Shown piece after piece: positions 33,403 to 44,800 of a stretch of DNA of 64,000 nucleotides. The stretch is from Turritopsis dohrnii (lineage: Eukaryota; Cnidaria; Hydrozoa; Anthoathecata; Oceaniidae). The stretch covers positions 516,211-580,210 of the forward strand of contig BQMF02000286.1 in assembly GCA_027922465.2 (NCBI GenBank). Reading direction: 5' to 3'. Each line of letters starts with the position of its first letter. The first letter of the stretch is position 1. The translations under genes were made by a program, and so were the position numbers. The notes beneath the pieces are model-generated. The model was not told where the DNA came from, did not search any database, and saw only the letters and a program-made list of their open reading frames with translations.

Positions 33403-33835
33403 AGAGGCTGTTTATATGGAAGCCGAGCCAGGCCGCTTGCAGGGCTAGCCCTTTAGCCGGGCTGGAAATTTTATCTGTTTATTTGAAGCGGGCTGGCCCT
33501 GCAAACGGGCTGACCTCTTTTTCATGCAAATCATGCGAGAAAATTTAAGCGTCAGAAAGAAAGATTAGCGAATTTTAAGCCAATGAAAATCTGTGTATTT
33601 GTAACAAGGCTCGCCCGTTTGCCGGGCTGGCTCGCCTGTGACTGTTTACATGGGATTCTTTTCAGCCCGCTTGCTGGGATATCGATTAAAATAGCCGAGA
33701 TATCGGCAAGCGTGCCAGCCCTCCTGTCCATATAAACAAAATTCTTAATTCCTTTTGAATTACCATGAAGGCGAGATCTCGGCAAAAGGGCTAGCCCTGC
33801 AAACGGGCTGGCTCGGCTTCCATATAAACAGTCCC
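33403..33835. repeat. Harbinger-like MITE with GGCTGTTTATATGGAAGCCG ends
   Basis: The left end GAGGCTGTTTATATGGAAGC is matched by the complement of TTCCATATAAACAGTCCC on the right, each flanked by TTA, the usual PIF/Harbinger target duplication. The inside is packed with GGGCTGGCTCGC and GGGCTAGCCC words. No coding capacity. Confidence 0.6.
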
Positions 33836-34992
33836 TTAGAAACATACACATTAGACAGCGTCTTGAGTTTTATTACGGGTTCGAGCCAAGTTACTTGCAT
33901 AGTTCCCAAAACATAAATTGCGCTTTTTAATTATACTATGTTTAAATCGAAAAACAACACCAAAACACTAAATTATTATACTCAATAACAGACAATTACT
34001 AATGAAGGATTAGTTTTAGTAGGTCCTTCATTTTCTTTTGCGGCATTGTATTCGGACATTTCAGCGATCACTTTCGGCTTGGGCAGTAAAGAAAAAATTG
34101 AATAAAAAATTTATCACTGCAGGTTTATCTGTGTTTATTCATCGTTTGTCATAATGAACAGATAAAAAAATGTCCCTTGTCCAAAATATTTGACACGTTC
34201 GTTGTATTTTGGTGGCAGTTTGTATGCCTCCATTATTAAAACTTGCAGAAAGTTGCGTGTTCGTCTATTTTCGGAACTAATGCATCATTATGAATTATCA
34301 TGATTTAAAATATTAAAGCGATCATAGGTAGTTTCTGTTAAGGTTTTTAGCTAAATTCGTGTCAGTTAACTTCCAGACGTTACAGTGAATTAAGTTCGAA
34401 AGTAAATTCGCGTTGTCCTCTCAGTATGGATTCCAATGAAAATTGATTGGCTGAGAAAGGTTTCGTCAGTTGTTGCTACAACAATTGTTCTAAGTGTAAA
34501 TTTTGATCGGCTGTTTTTCGTGATTCTTGTTAAAGAAATTAAATCAATTTTATGACAGCGTAATTCATATTATTCAAGTGTCAACAACGCTCATGCTGGA
34601 AATATCTAACTGGAATGTTCGGGTTTGAAATGTTGCCTTATTACACGAAATTGACAGGCGGAGTATTTAACGCCCCATAACTTAACGCGGTCACAAATTA
34701 ACGCAACGAACGAAGAGAAAAGTCTGCTTTAATTAACACGGTTCAAGGACTATAATTTTTAAATGGTATTGAATTAACATGGATTTTGTTTTTTGTATTT
34801 TTGACTCTGGAATAGTTTAAGTGATTTGGAAGGTGTATTTCGAATACCGAAAGGAAATCAAAAGCTTCAATGTTTACAGAGTTACCAAAGTGGTAATATA
34901 TTACCTATAATAAAACACAAGAATGAAAACTAAATACAGTGTTCGTGCTAATGTCTGCTATACGATTGTGCTTATGGTTCAAAGCACTTCTA
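33836..34992. other. gene-free AT-rich stretch
   Basis: I see no coding exon, RNA gene or recognisable element here. Confidence 0.5.
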
Positions 34993-37115
34993 TCTTATTA
35001 TAATAATCCGCGTTGTGCATACCACTTTTATTTTAGAGAGTGATATATTTGTTTTTTTTTCACGGTCTAATCCTTCTTATTTTTTCCCTTTTCGTCGTAA
35101 AACCACGCCAAAGCGAGAGTGATTTTTTTGATTTTCCGCGATTAGTATATGCTCCTCCGTTTTGTTATTTTTGGCTTGCGCAGTGGAAATCAGCCGAAAA
35201 ACGTCTTTGGAGGAGTGCGAACAATGCAATGTTAATCGTTCGAAATTTGTCAACGATCATTTCGTGAGCAAGAAACTTCGCGAAGAAGACGTGTTTCTTT
35301 TTGTATACGAATATTTTAATTTAAATTTGATTGTTTTAGGCAGCAAATCGACGAAAGAACTGACGAAGAAACACAGGTTTGTATGCACGAAGGTATTGTT
35401 ATTATTATAAAAGGTTTTATTATCGGGTAGCACGTGTAAGTGAGTTAGTTGTTTGTTTACAATGTTTGTTTAGATATACAGAAGAAGTGCAGTGAAGTTT
35501 TTAAAAATTAGCTGTAGAAAGATCGAACGAACAAAAGGTATTATTATAAAGCTTTTATTTTATTTTCATAAAAGAACAAGTTAGGTATATGCATTTGTAT
35601 TTAAATGTATTTAAATGTTTGTTTACGTTTTAGTTATCAAATATCGCTATACAGAAGAAAGTGTAGTGAAGAAATGCAGAACAAAATGATGTTTCTTTAC
35701 ACAGTAAGGAATGGTTTTAATTTAGTTTTGAAAGATTAAATACTATAGCTTTGAATAGATATCTTATTATATGAGTTCTTTCGTTTAGTCGAATCGAAGA
35801 CGAGAGTAATTTGTTTTGGTAACGCGCGCTATTATTTTTTTTATAGTTAGCAAAGAAGATTTGATTTGATTTATTTATTTACAGATCAATTAAAAATGGT
35901 CCCACAGCTATGACTGTTTTCCTTTCTCATGGCTGTGGAAGTAGGGAATGTGTTATGCTGTAAAATTGTATCTATTGACGATGTTGGATGCTTTGTCTGC
36001 ATGCCTTTCTGCCAGCCATTTATGCCTTTTGTTTTGGTTTGCTTAAATATGGTTGCAGTAGTAGTAAGTATTGTAGCTGTTCTTTACTGAAATCTTTTTC
36101 TTTTAGGTCAGAAAAGAAAAAGTGTGGCTATTTATAAACGAAATTTATAAATGTATAAATGAAACACATGGTATGTTGAGAAGGTTATTTAAGAAAAGAA
36201 TGGATTATGTATTTCATTGCGATTGTACTACAAAAAAGAAGCATTGCTGGGGTATATTTTTCTTCAGTTTATATTTGTTTACGGCATTCATTATTTTGTG
36301 TTATGTTAACTGCTACATACATACTTGCTAGGTATATAAGTTTAGCATTATGTTTTTATTTGTTGCTTTTGGGTATTCAATTATGGTTTTGGTCAAAGCA
36401 GGGCATTTTGTTGTTTCAATTATTTTTATTAATTTGATGTTTGGTTGTGTATGCCAGGTAAAAGTCTTTATTCTGTTCAGCTCCAGTGTTGAGTGAACCC
36501 GTATTGACTCACAGTATCGGTTGACTTTATAGACCAAATTTTGTTTTTAATTGTTATCTTTAGGATAAATGCGTACTTGAATTTTCTTTTTGTTTTTTCT
36601 TTCTTTTTGTTTTATTTTTTATTTCAATATTGTTATAGCATGATAAGGTTTTCGGTATTACAATTCAAGTATTAATTTTTTAGGTAATAATAAAAAAAGC
36701 ATAAAGAAATGAAACTCATGGTTTTAATCATGACGTTGATGGTTTTGGGAAGAACAGACTACATATCATTTCAAAAATTCATTAATGGTTGCAGTCGAGT
36801 AGTAACTTTGGAACAAAAGAAAAAGTTGGAAGGTATCAATTTGTTTTGAATAAACATTTTGTAATGTTTGGTTTCGTATGTCTGGCTAAACAGTTCTGTG
36901 TTATATATTGCCATTTTTTTTACATTAAAGTTACTTCTCTTCTGCGTATAGATATATTATTCTGAGCCATGTTGCTATTTGTTTCTGTTTTTAATCTTCT
37001 GAATGTAAGAAATGAATTAAAAAATTAATGCCTGTAGAAACTTTTACACGAGTTAAATTTCACAACACAACGCATACTGAACATGGGTGGCGAGCGACGC
37101 CGCCTGGGCGGCTAG
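34993..37115 (+). mobile_element. 2.1-kb Helitron-like element
   Basis: It starts TCTTATTATAATAATCCGCG and ends with the hairpin GCCGCCTGGGCGGC directly followed by TAG, that is a 5'-TC...CTAG-3' layout with a 3' hairpin as in Helitrons. Its 5' end is the same as that of the minus-strand array units at 50.9-53.4 kb, but its 3' end is of the second type, so it is a chimera of two families. No Rep/helicase protein is encoded, so it is non-autonomous. Its last 400 bases recur inverted at 30437-30835. Confidence 0.6.
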
Positions 37116-38935
37116 TATATATATATTCTCTGTCTGTTTGTTTGTTTGTTTGTTTGTTTGTTTGTTTGTAAGTCACGCAAAATGGTAGATTGAGTTGTGA
37201 GCGAAATTATTTCTTTTTTTGTGTGCGACGTGAGTTCGAAGCAAATACATTGCAACCCCAATCGAACGTGACTTTTTTTGGCTGATGAACTAATAGGAAT
37301 AACGTTTTGTTTTTATCATTATTGTTAGTTTTATATTCCACGTTGACTTGGCTTTGAAAACAGTACATCAACTAAATATAAAGAAACTAACTGATTAAAC
37401 ATTTTGGACAAAAAGCAGCAGTGGCAGAACGTGACAGCATGTTCGGTTTGCCACTAACTCTTGCCTGACTGTCTGAGACGGGTGAACTTTTTTTTTGAGC
37501 AATCAAAATGTTTAAAAACCGATAGGTAAAAAAAGAGTATCATAAAACAAAATGGTTCTTTTTTGCTTTTCTTTTAATAATTTAATTTCTTCTTTTAATT
37601 GTTAAGCGTTCTGATCGAACGTTTTTTTATTCTATTTATTCATTTAGCACGTGCCTTTTTTCTCTCCTCCCGTGTGAACTTTTTAAGAACAGAAACCATT
37701 TTCGCCCTGTTTGATAGCACCAATGTTAGAACGCGTAACTTTTTTAAAACAAAAGCTAATAAAAAGTTGAAGTTTTTTTTTCCTACATTTTAAGTGTATT
37801 GTTGTACTGATCAAGGATTGGCTTTAAAAAAATAAGTAAGTAACACATAATGAAATCCTGAAAAATAGTTAATGTAACACTGATGTAACACTAACTGCAC
37901 ACCAGAGGTTGTGACTTCGAATCTTTTCCAAGTTGTATGAGCTGTTTATAAGGAAATTTGACGTTTAATGATACAGTGATACAGAGCAGGTAGACACGGC
38001 CGGCGAGCGACGCCGCCTTGGCGTCTAGTCTATATATTAATAGCCGATTCTCCGTTTGTCTGTTTGTTTGTTTGTAATTCACGCAAAATGGTAGATGTGA
38101 ACTGCGAAAGGAATCGGGGAGTCAGCAATGTAAGATCACACATAAATTATTTCTCTTCTTGTGCGCGACGTCAGTGTGAAACCATTGCATTGAGACCCTA
38201 ATCGAATTCGACGTTTCGGGAAAGTTATCTCGATAACCAATAGGGATAACTGACGTTTTTTGGGGTCCGCGTTACAGGCAATGGGGTGACGAAAAATTTG
38301 GGTCTAATTTTTTTGAGGGACGGGTCTGTGGCGTCACGAAAATTTTTGAACGATGATATCTCTGTAACGGTTGATCGTAGCGGAACGGTGCCATACATTT
38401 TTTTGATCAGTTTTTCGAGCTCTACAACATGGGAACACTTTCGGTTGCCAATTTCTTAATTTTATTTTTCGTGAAGTCAACCCAGGCTGAACATGGGCGG
38501 CGAGCGACGCCGCCTTGGCGGCTAGTCTATATATTAATAGCCGATTCTCTGTCTGTTTGTCTGTCTGTCACGCAAAATGGTAGATTGAGTTGTGAGAGCA
38601 ATTACTTTATTTTATTCTGTGTGACGTCAGTGTGAAACCATTGTGTTGCACCCCCAATCGAACGTGACGTTTAGGGAAAATTATCTCGGTAACCAATAGG
38701 GATATCTGACGTTTTTGGGGATCCGAGATATTGGCCATGGGGTGACAAAAAAATTTGGGCAAAATTTTTGGGGGCAGGGCTCTATGACGTCATCAAAACT
38801 TTTGATCGACGATATCTCCGAAACGGTGCGTTTTAGACATTTGATCCTATACATTTTCTTGCTCAGAATTTCGAGCTCTACAAGATGGTAACACTCTCCA
38901 TTGTCAATTCCTTAATTCCATTTACCTTTTTCAAA
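37116..38935 (+). mobile_element. three further head-to-tail Helitron-like units
   Basis: Unit 2 (37116-38028) and unit 3 (38029-38525) each end in GACGCCGCCTTGGCG(G/T)CTAG. Unit 4 starts at 38526 and is truncated near 38935. Units 3 and 4 start TCTATATATTAATAGCCG followed by TCTG/TTTG microsatellite, and unit 2 has a similar start. Junctions are exact CTAG-TC joins with no host bases between. The central parts share with the minus-strand array the blocks GAGCTCTACAACATGG and GTTTTTTGGGGTCCG. No coding capacity. Confidence 0.65.
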
Positions 38936-40090
38936 GGAAGACATAACGTAGGTGGTTTTTGTAAAATGAAAGAATAACTCCAAAGATATTAAAGTGTTCC
39001 TGCATCCAAAATGATATTTCAAGGGATGATAGAATGCACAAAGTTGTTTCAGAAGTCTTATAGTTTTTGGAAATTCTGTTTCCTTGGGCAGATATTTTGA
39101 TTTAAAAATCATAAAATTATACAATACATAATTTAATATTTTTATTCTTTGTTTATGTGAATAAACTCTCGATATATTATAACTTCATTTTCTTATCACT
39201 TACTCAGAGTGAAAGCCCTTTCTCTCTATAGTAAATTAAAAAGATATAGTATTAATCATAACTTGCGATGAGAAGTTTAACCTATATACTATTTTTTATT
39301 ATATATATCATAAAATATGCATTGCATAAAGTGAATGTAAGATTTCAAAAATTACATACATATCTCAGAAACTGGAAATAAGTTATACTAACAAGAGGCT
39401 TTTTGAGCTCTATCGTATTGGTTCATACCATTTTGGACACAGGATCCTTTTAAAGTTCTTAAATTCAAAACCAGACAGTCATCTCGAACCAAGAACAATT
39501 ATGCTGAACTGTACAAATAAGCTACCAGGTAGAGATACTTGTGCTAAAAAATCATGCAGCTGCCTACGCAAAACAACTCAGAAAAATAACGATGACTTCG
39601 TGTATTATAAACTCAGTCATTCAAACGTAATTTCATAACATTTACAGATGCATTTTTGGTTAACAGAAACAGATATCAAAAATATTAATATACATCATTA
39701 ATCAATAAAAAATAGGCTTCGGTTCAGTTGACACAAACAAACTTATATATACATAGCTGAGCTAATAATTAACTGTCGTCATACTTATGGTCAACAAATT
39801 ATGGTGCTAATAATCCATGCTAATCATAATCATTTATATTACATAAAATAATAAAACACTTGCTTTAAAGCAGCCACAATGTTTTCATTTCGCAAAGCAA
39901 AAGAAGAGACACAAATCGAAAAAAAATGCTTTTCCTAGATTCAGTCAGTTTGCAACAGATGTATTAAGTGAATTCAAAATTTCCTAATTAATACTTCATT
40001 ATTGCTATCAAAAGCTGCAACGATGTTTTCTAGCGAATCCATGTTGAACTGGATCTAATTAGAAGGTCCCACGGTCGTTTTGTGCAGATT
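38936..40090. other. gene-free AT-rich stretch
   Basis: No exon, RNA gene or bounded element was recognised here. Confidence 0.5.
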
Positions 40091-40094
40091 TGGT

Positions 40095-40262
40095 GACCAT
40101 TCATTCAATAAAAAGTGTGTAAACCCATGGTTGTACCTTAGGCAAATTTTCTTCTGGTTCATTCATTTAAAGTGTGTAAACCTATGGCTCCTTAGGCAAA
40201 TTTTCTTCCAGTTCATTCATTAAAGTGTGTAAACCCGGGGCTCCTTAGGCAAATTTTCTTCG
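40095..40262. repeat. tandem repeat, three units of about 54-62 bases
   Basis: Units contain CATTCATT, AAAGTGTGTAAACC and CTTAGGCAAATTTTCTTC. They start near 40095, 40157 and 40211. GCCTAAG/CTTAGGC words continue to about 40580. Confidence 0.8.
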
Positions 40263-40588
40263 CCTAAGGTGAGCGTTAGGCACTAGTCTGTGTTGTCAAT
40301 GTGACTATGAGAAGTCATTTTCCCGGCAGAAATCAATACCTATAAACTCAAGCTGTAAAAAACATTAACTTGTAACATTATGGCGCGCGCCGCGCCTCAC
40401 CTCGCCGGAGAATATACCTATTTGCGAAAGAAAGGATCGGGCAGATATTGATGCGGGAATCTCTTGATATTTTCGATTATTTTCTGATTATTGTAATACA
40501 ATACCTTTTTCATACAATTTTATGAAAAACATTATTTAACTGATTTTGGGTTAGGCATTTGCCTAAGTTGCCTAACCCTGGATCCGCC

Positions 40589-41131
40589 CCTGAAGGAATC
40601 AAACGTGTGTTTCGTTACATAAAAGGGACGTTGAGTTATTGTTTAGAGTTTGTTGCATTAAAAACAGATAAAGTCAATTTATCTGGTTACACTGACGCTG
40701 ATTGGACAGGTGATAACATATCCAGAAAGTCGACATCTGAGTACGTTTTTCAGATTGGAGGATCTCCAATCACATGGCGATCACAGCGTCAATCTGTCTT
40801 TGCATTGTCTTCCACAGAAGCTGACTACATTTCTCTCAGTCACGCTGCACAAGAAGCAACTTGGCTTCGACAATCATTGAACGACATTGGGTTTATACAA
40901 ACAACGCCAACGACATTGTATGAAGACAATCAAGGTGCTATTGGACTTGGCAAAAATCTAAAATTGAATTCAAGAACAAACACATCGATATTAAGTTTCA
41001 TTATGTTCGACAAGCTGTTAATTCGAATATGGTCCTACAGATGAGATGGTTGCAGATATCTTAATGAAAAGCTTACCCAAAGTGAAATTTGAGAAACTTC
41101 GAACCATGTTAGGTGTAAAATGACTGTCAGA
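40589..41131 (+). pseudogene. Ty1/Copia pol fragment: RNase H and C-terminus
   Basis: The frame includes GYTDADWTGD, RKSTSEYVFQIGG, WRSQRQSVFALSSTEADY and LYEDNQGAI, the classic Copia RNase H stretch. After a frameshift near 40980 the sequence resumes as HIDIKFHYVRQAV and then MVADILMKSLPKVKFEKL, ending in a stop at about 41131. Reverse transcriptase, integrase and gag are missing. It is a 5'-truncated, frameshifted relic. Confidence 0.85.
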
Positions 41132-41146
41132 TTAGCCATACTCGTC

Positions 41147-41275
41147 AAGTGGGAGTGTTGATAATAGGACAAAAGATTGTCTAATACTGCATATGTGACT
41201 CGTATGACGTATGTCTCTTTTGATTTCGACAGTGCGTTGGTTTCTTTATTATGGAATATAGCGTGTTGCATTTAG
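41147..41275 (+). repeat. Copia polypurine tract and start of its 3' LTR
   Basis: Shortly after the pol stop comes AAGTGGGAG followed by TGTTGATAAT, the usual polypurine-tract and LTR-start arrangement of Copia elements. The LTR end could not be fixed and is probably truncated. Confidence 0.55.
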
Positions 41276-41821
41276 GCCATGGGCCAATGCGCCTTAAAAG
41301 CTCTCAAAAAAAGTTCCGTACCCTAACTCTCGGGACAAATGTATCTATATATAAATTAGCGATTTTAAACATGCTAAATTCAAAAATAAATGTTACCAAG
41401 CCGGTAACCCCGCAATTTTCGAGAAATTGAACATCAAAAATAGAGCAATCGTGTGTTTTCGTGTTTTATCGTGTTACGTGTTTTCTCAAGTATTTCTCTG
41501 TAATGACATAGTTTAAAAATTTCAGTCATGCATATAAACAAAATATAAACACTAACTCGCACTTTAAAATTTTTATAACGTTAAAAAACAAGGAAAAACT
41601 ATGTAAATACTTGATTATCGAGTCGTATCGAGAACCTTTCGATAAGTTGAAATCCCCAGCGTTCTATATCCTCATCTTTTTGTTTTTCCTTGCAGTTAAT
41701 GATATTTTCATGAAAATCGACTAGTAAACACAAACAATTCGACGAGTTGCTTAATTACAAATAAAATGAGCTATCGAAAAAAGCGTATCGTGTGTTATCG
41801 ATTTTCTGTTTAAAAATATAA

Positions 41822-44800
41822 CTATCCAGCTGTTTCATCGTCTGAGGCGTCAACATCCGATTCATCAATAAAAAAGTCGACATCACTAAAATTGGTATCA
41901 GCTTTATCATCCCAATCGTCCTCGCTTGATTCTATTTCGTCAACTTTTCCGTTCTCGCATTCAACACATTTGCATATCTTTGTGCACGAGAGTTCGTTCT
42001 TCAAACATTTGCAACTTCTTTTTTTACATCTACTTTTGCATCCGCAGGTTATTAGTTCTTTCAGCAAATCTACAACACAATCAGTATCCATCCAATCTAT
42101 ACTTATTTCGTCCCTTACTATCTTCCAACCATGATTTGTTACATCAGGGGCATCAATAACAACAGATAGACACCTTTTCCAAATATATGCCTGATAGTTT
42201 GCGCGCTTTGTATGCTTTTGTAGCGCATCGAGTGTTGGTGGTAGTAATTCTTCTGCGAACTTGTCCTGTTGAAAGAGTTCCACTCGAGCTTTGTTACACC
42301 ATTTTTTGTTGCTTCCGTACAGCAAGCATACAAAGTCTTCAACTGTTGAAGCATCAAAGTACTCGCTATCGCCAATGCAACTGATTGTGTGCTGAAATGA
42401 TGTGTTGTTGTTCATGCATTGCCAGCACTTCCGTTTCCCCTTGCCGTAAAAGCAGTTGATTGTATCGCTACCTTAAAGATATATTAAACATTATAAGTAC
42501 ATGTTTATTTCCATTCCAAATTCTCATGTTTACATTCAGGATTGTTTCTTAAAACAATAAGTGCAATGTATACTCTCTTACCTGTAAACGCATGAAATCC
42601 AATAATTAAATTAACATTTATGTCCGAAAGGGAAGATAAAATAGTTTTGATGTCCAAAATGCGTTTTCTGTCACCAACTCCAGTTTCGACAGACAAGTTT
42701 GAAGATATTGTACTGTGAGTGACAACTAGGATGACAACAACATCCGTATTTGGTGTCTTTACCAGAACGCTTCCAAAGCTTTGTGCTGCGTGACTGCTGT
42801 GGAGTACAAGTCGCACATCTGCTTCTTCGTGGTCGCAGGACAATTCCGGTGTAACAGTTGATAGTTGAAGGGTGGCAAAGTGGGAGTTAAGAAGCACGAC
42901 AATCTACGTGACAAACAAAGATCTTTGTTACAAGCTATCCGCTGCAACATGGTCAAAAGATACCTTAAGGGAAGAAACTGTTTTTGGAAGAAATTTTTGC
43001 GGAATATATTTTTGTGGATAAATGGCTCAAAATGCCGTATTTTGCGGAAGAAATTTTTGCGGATGACGACTTCAAAAGAGATTTTTCGGAATAAATTTTT
43101 GCGAGAAACTTTATAAAATCGAAAATAGGGAAACACCTAATTCAGTGCTTGAAAGAGCAGATTTATGGAATAACAACTATTTTCCATCAGTTAGAAAATC
43201 AGTTAGAAAATCAGCTTTTATTGTTATTGATGAAGGTTAATAATAAGTCCTTAGATGTTCAATAACCTCGACTTTTTTCCTTGCGGATGAAAAATTTAGA
43301 AAATATTGCGGAATCAATTTTTGCGGATGATCAATATTTATTCAATTTTGGGGAATTTATTTTTGCGGATTTGAGCGAAATCTGCAAAAATACATTCTGC
43401 AAAAAAAAGTTCCGTACAAATTTCTTCCGCAAACAATTTCTTACCTTAAGGTATCTTTTGACGACGTTTCAGCGGATAGCTTGTAACAAAGATCTTTGTT
43501 TGTCACGTAGATCGTCGTGCTTCTTAACTCCCACTTTGCCACCCTTCTGAAGAACGCTTAGCTCTTTCGGCATTTTTGATACTTATGGGGAAATAACAGT
43601 CACCAACAAAGTCTAGTTTCTTTGCTTGATATCGACAAGCCACATGGACGACAGAGTTGAAGATTTGTTGTGCCAATTCTCCAAACGTGAAAGACGGGAT
43701 TTTCAACATTTGGATAAGAGCCATAACGTCAACAATGACCACTTCTGCCTTCGTGTCCTCGCGTACCATAGACGTGTCAACTGCTTCAAAAACTTGTAAT
43801 AGCTTTGACTTAACTGCAAATATCCCTCTGGTGTTGCCAAGCTCCCAGGATACTGGGACAAACTGTGACAAAGTAATTTCTGTAGATCGATATCACGATT
43901 TTCCGATAGAAGCAAGACACGAGCATACAGATCACGAGTAGATTTGGAATCTTTTAAAGAAGTCGTTACTGTATCCTTTCTTTTCTCCTTGGTTGCGAAC
44001 GATTTCAGATTTAACTTTTTTATGGCTTTGAAAAGATCTGGAAACTGACTCATCAAATTTTTTTTCAACAAAGTCAATAAAGTGATCAGTTCCAAGCTCT
44101 TCGGCCCTGGTAATGTCGTTTAATGTTTCCGAATTAACAACGCGACCTGTAGAAATATCGACTAAATTTGCTTCGAAGTACTCGAATGGGTTCACCATTG
44201 ACTCTAGAGAGCAGATGTCATTTTGGACACTTTGTTCATGTCGTTTTCGAAAACTGGCATCCAAGTTTTTTCGTTTTCTTAAAGAGTAAATATGAAATTG
44301 GGAATAATTAAATGCGCGAAGAAAACAAAGTATGCTTTTACAAAAGCTAATTCTTACATTCCAGTGGAAAGTGATGCAACTGTCTTACCGGCTCTGGTTT
44401 ATCGTTCCAGCAAGTTCTTCGCATTTCCTCGAGATGGCCGAGCGTTCAGGGTGGAATAGAAGCCAACGATAGATGTAACCTCGATTTAAAGTAAAACCAA
44501 CTGAACCGCCTTTTACTTTAGCGTCCCTATTCGCCGTTTGTTCGATAGTCGTGTCACAGGGAACAGACGAGAAACCGTATCGACCTTGCCTCTGTACAGT
44601 CCAACTACTTTTTAATTCTTCAAGCACTCCTGGAAAGGTATATAACATGACAAATAAAAAATAGCATTACAATATACCGCCTTCTGTAACTGTCATATTT
44701 CAAGATACGTCGATAGACTTAACAGTACCTGGATGCGTTTCTTCCAGTGACTTCATTTCAAGCCAATAGCTTGTGAGATATCGAGAGTAATTTGGCCTAT

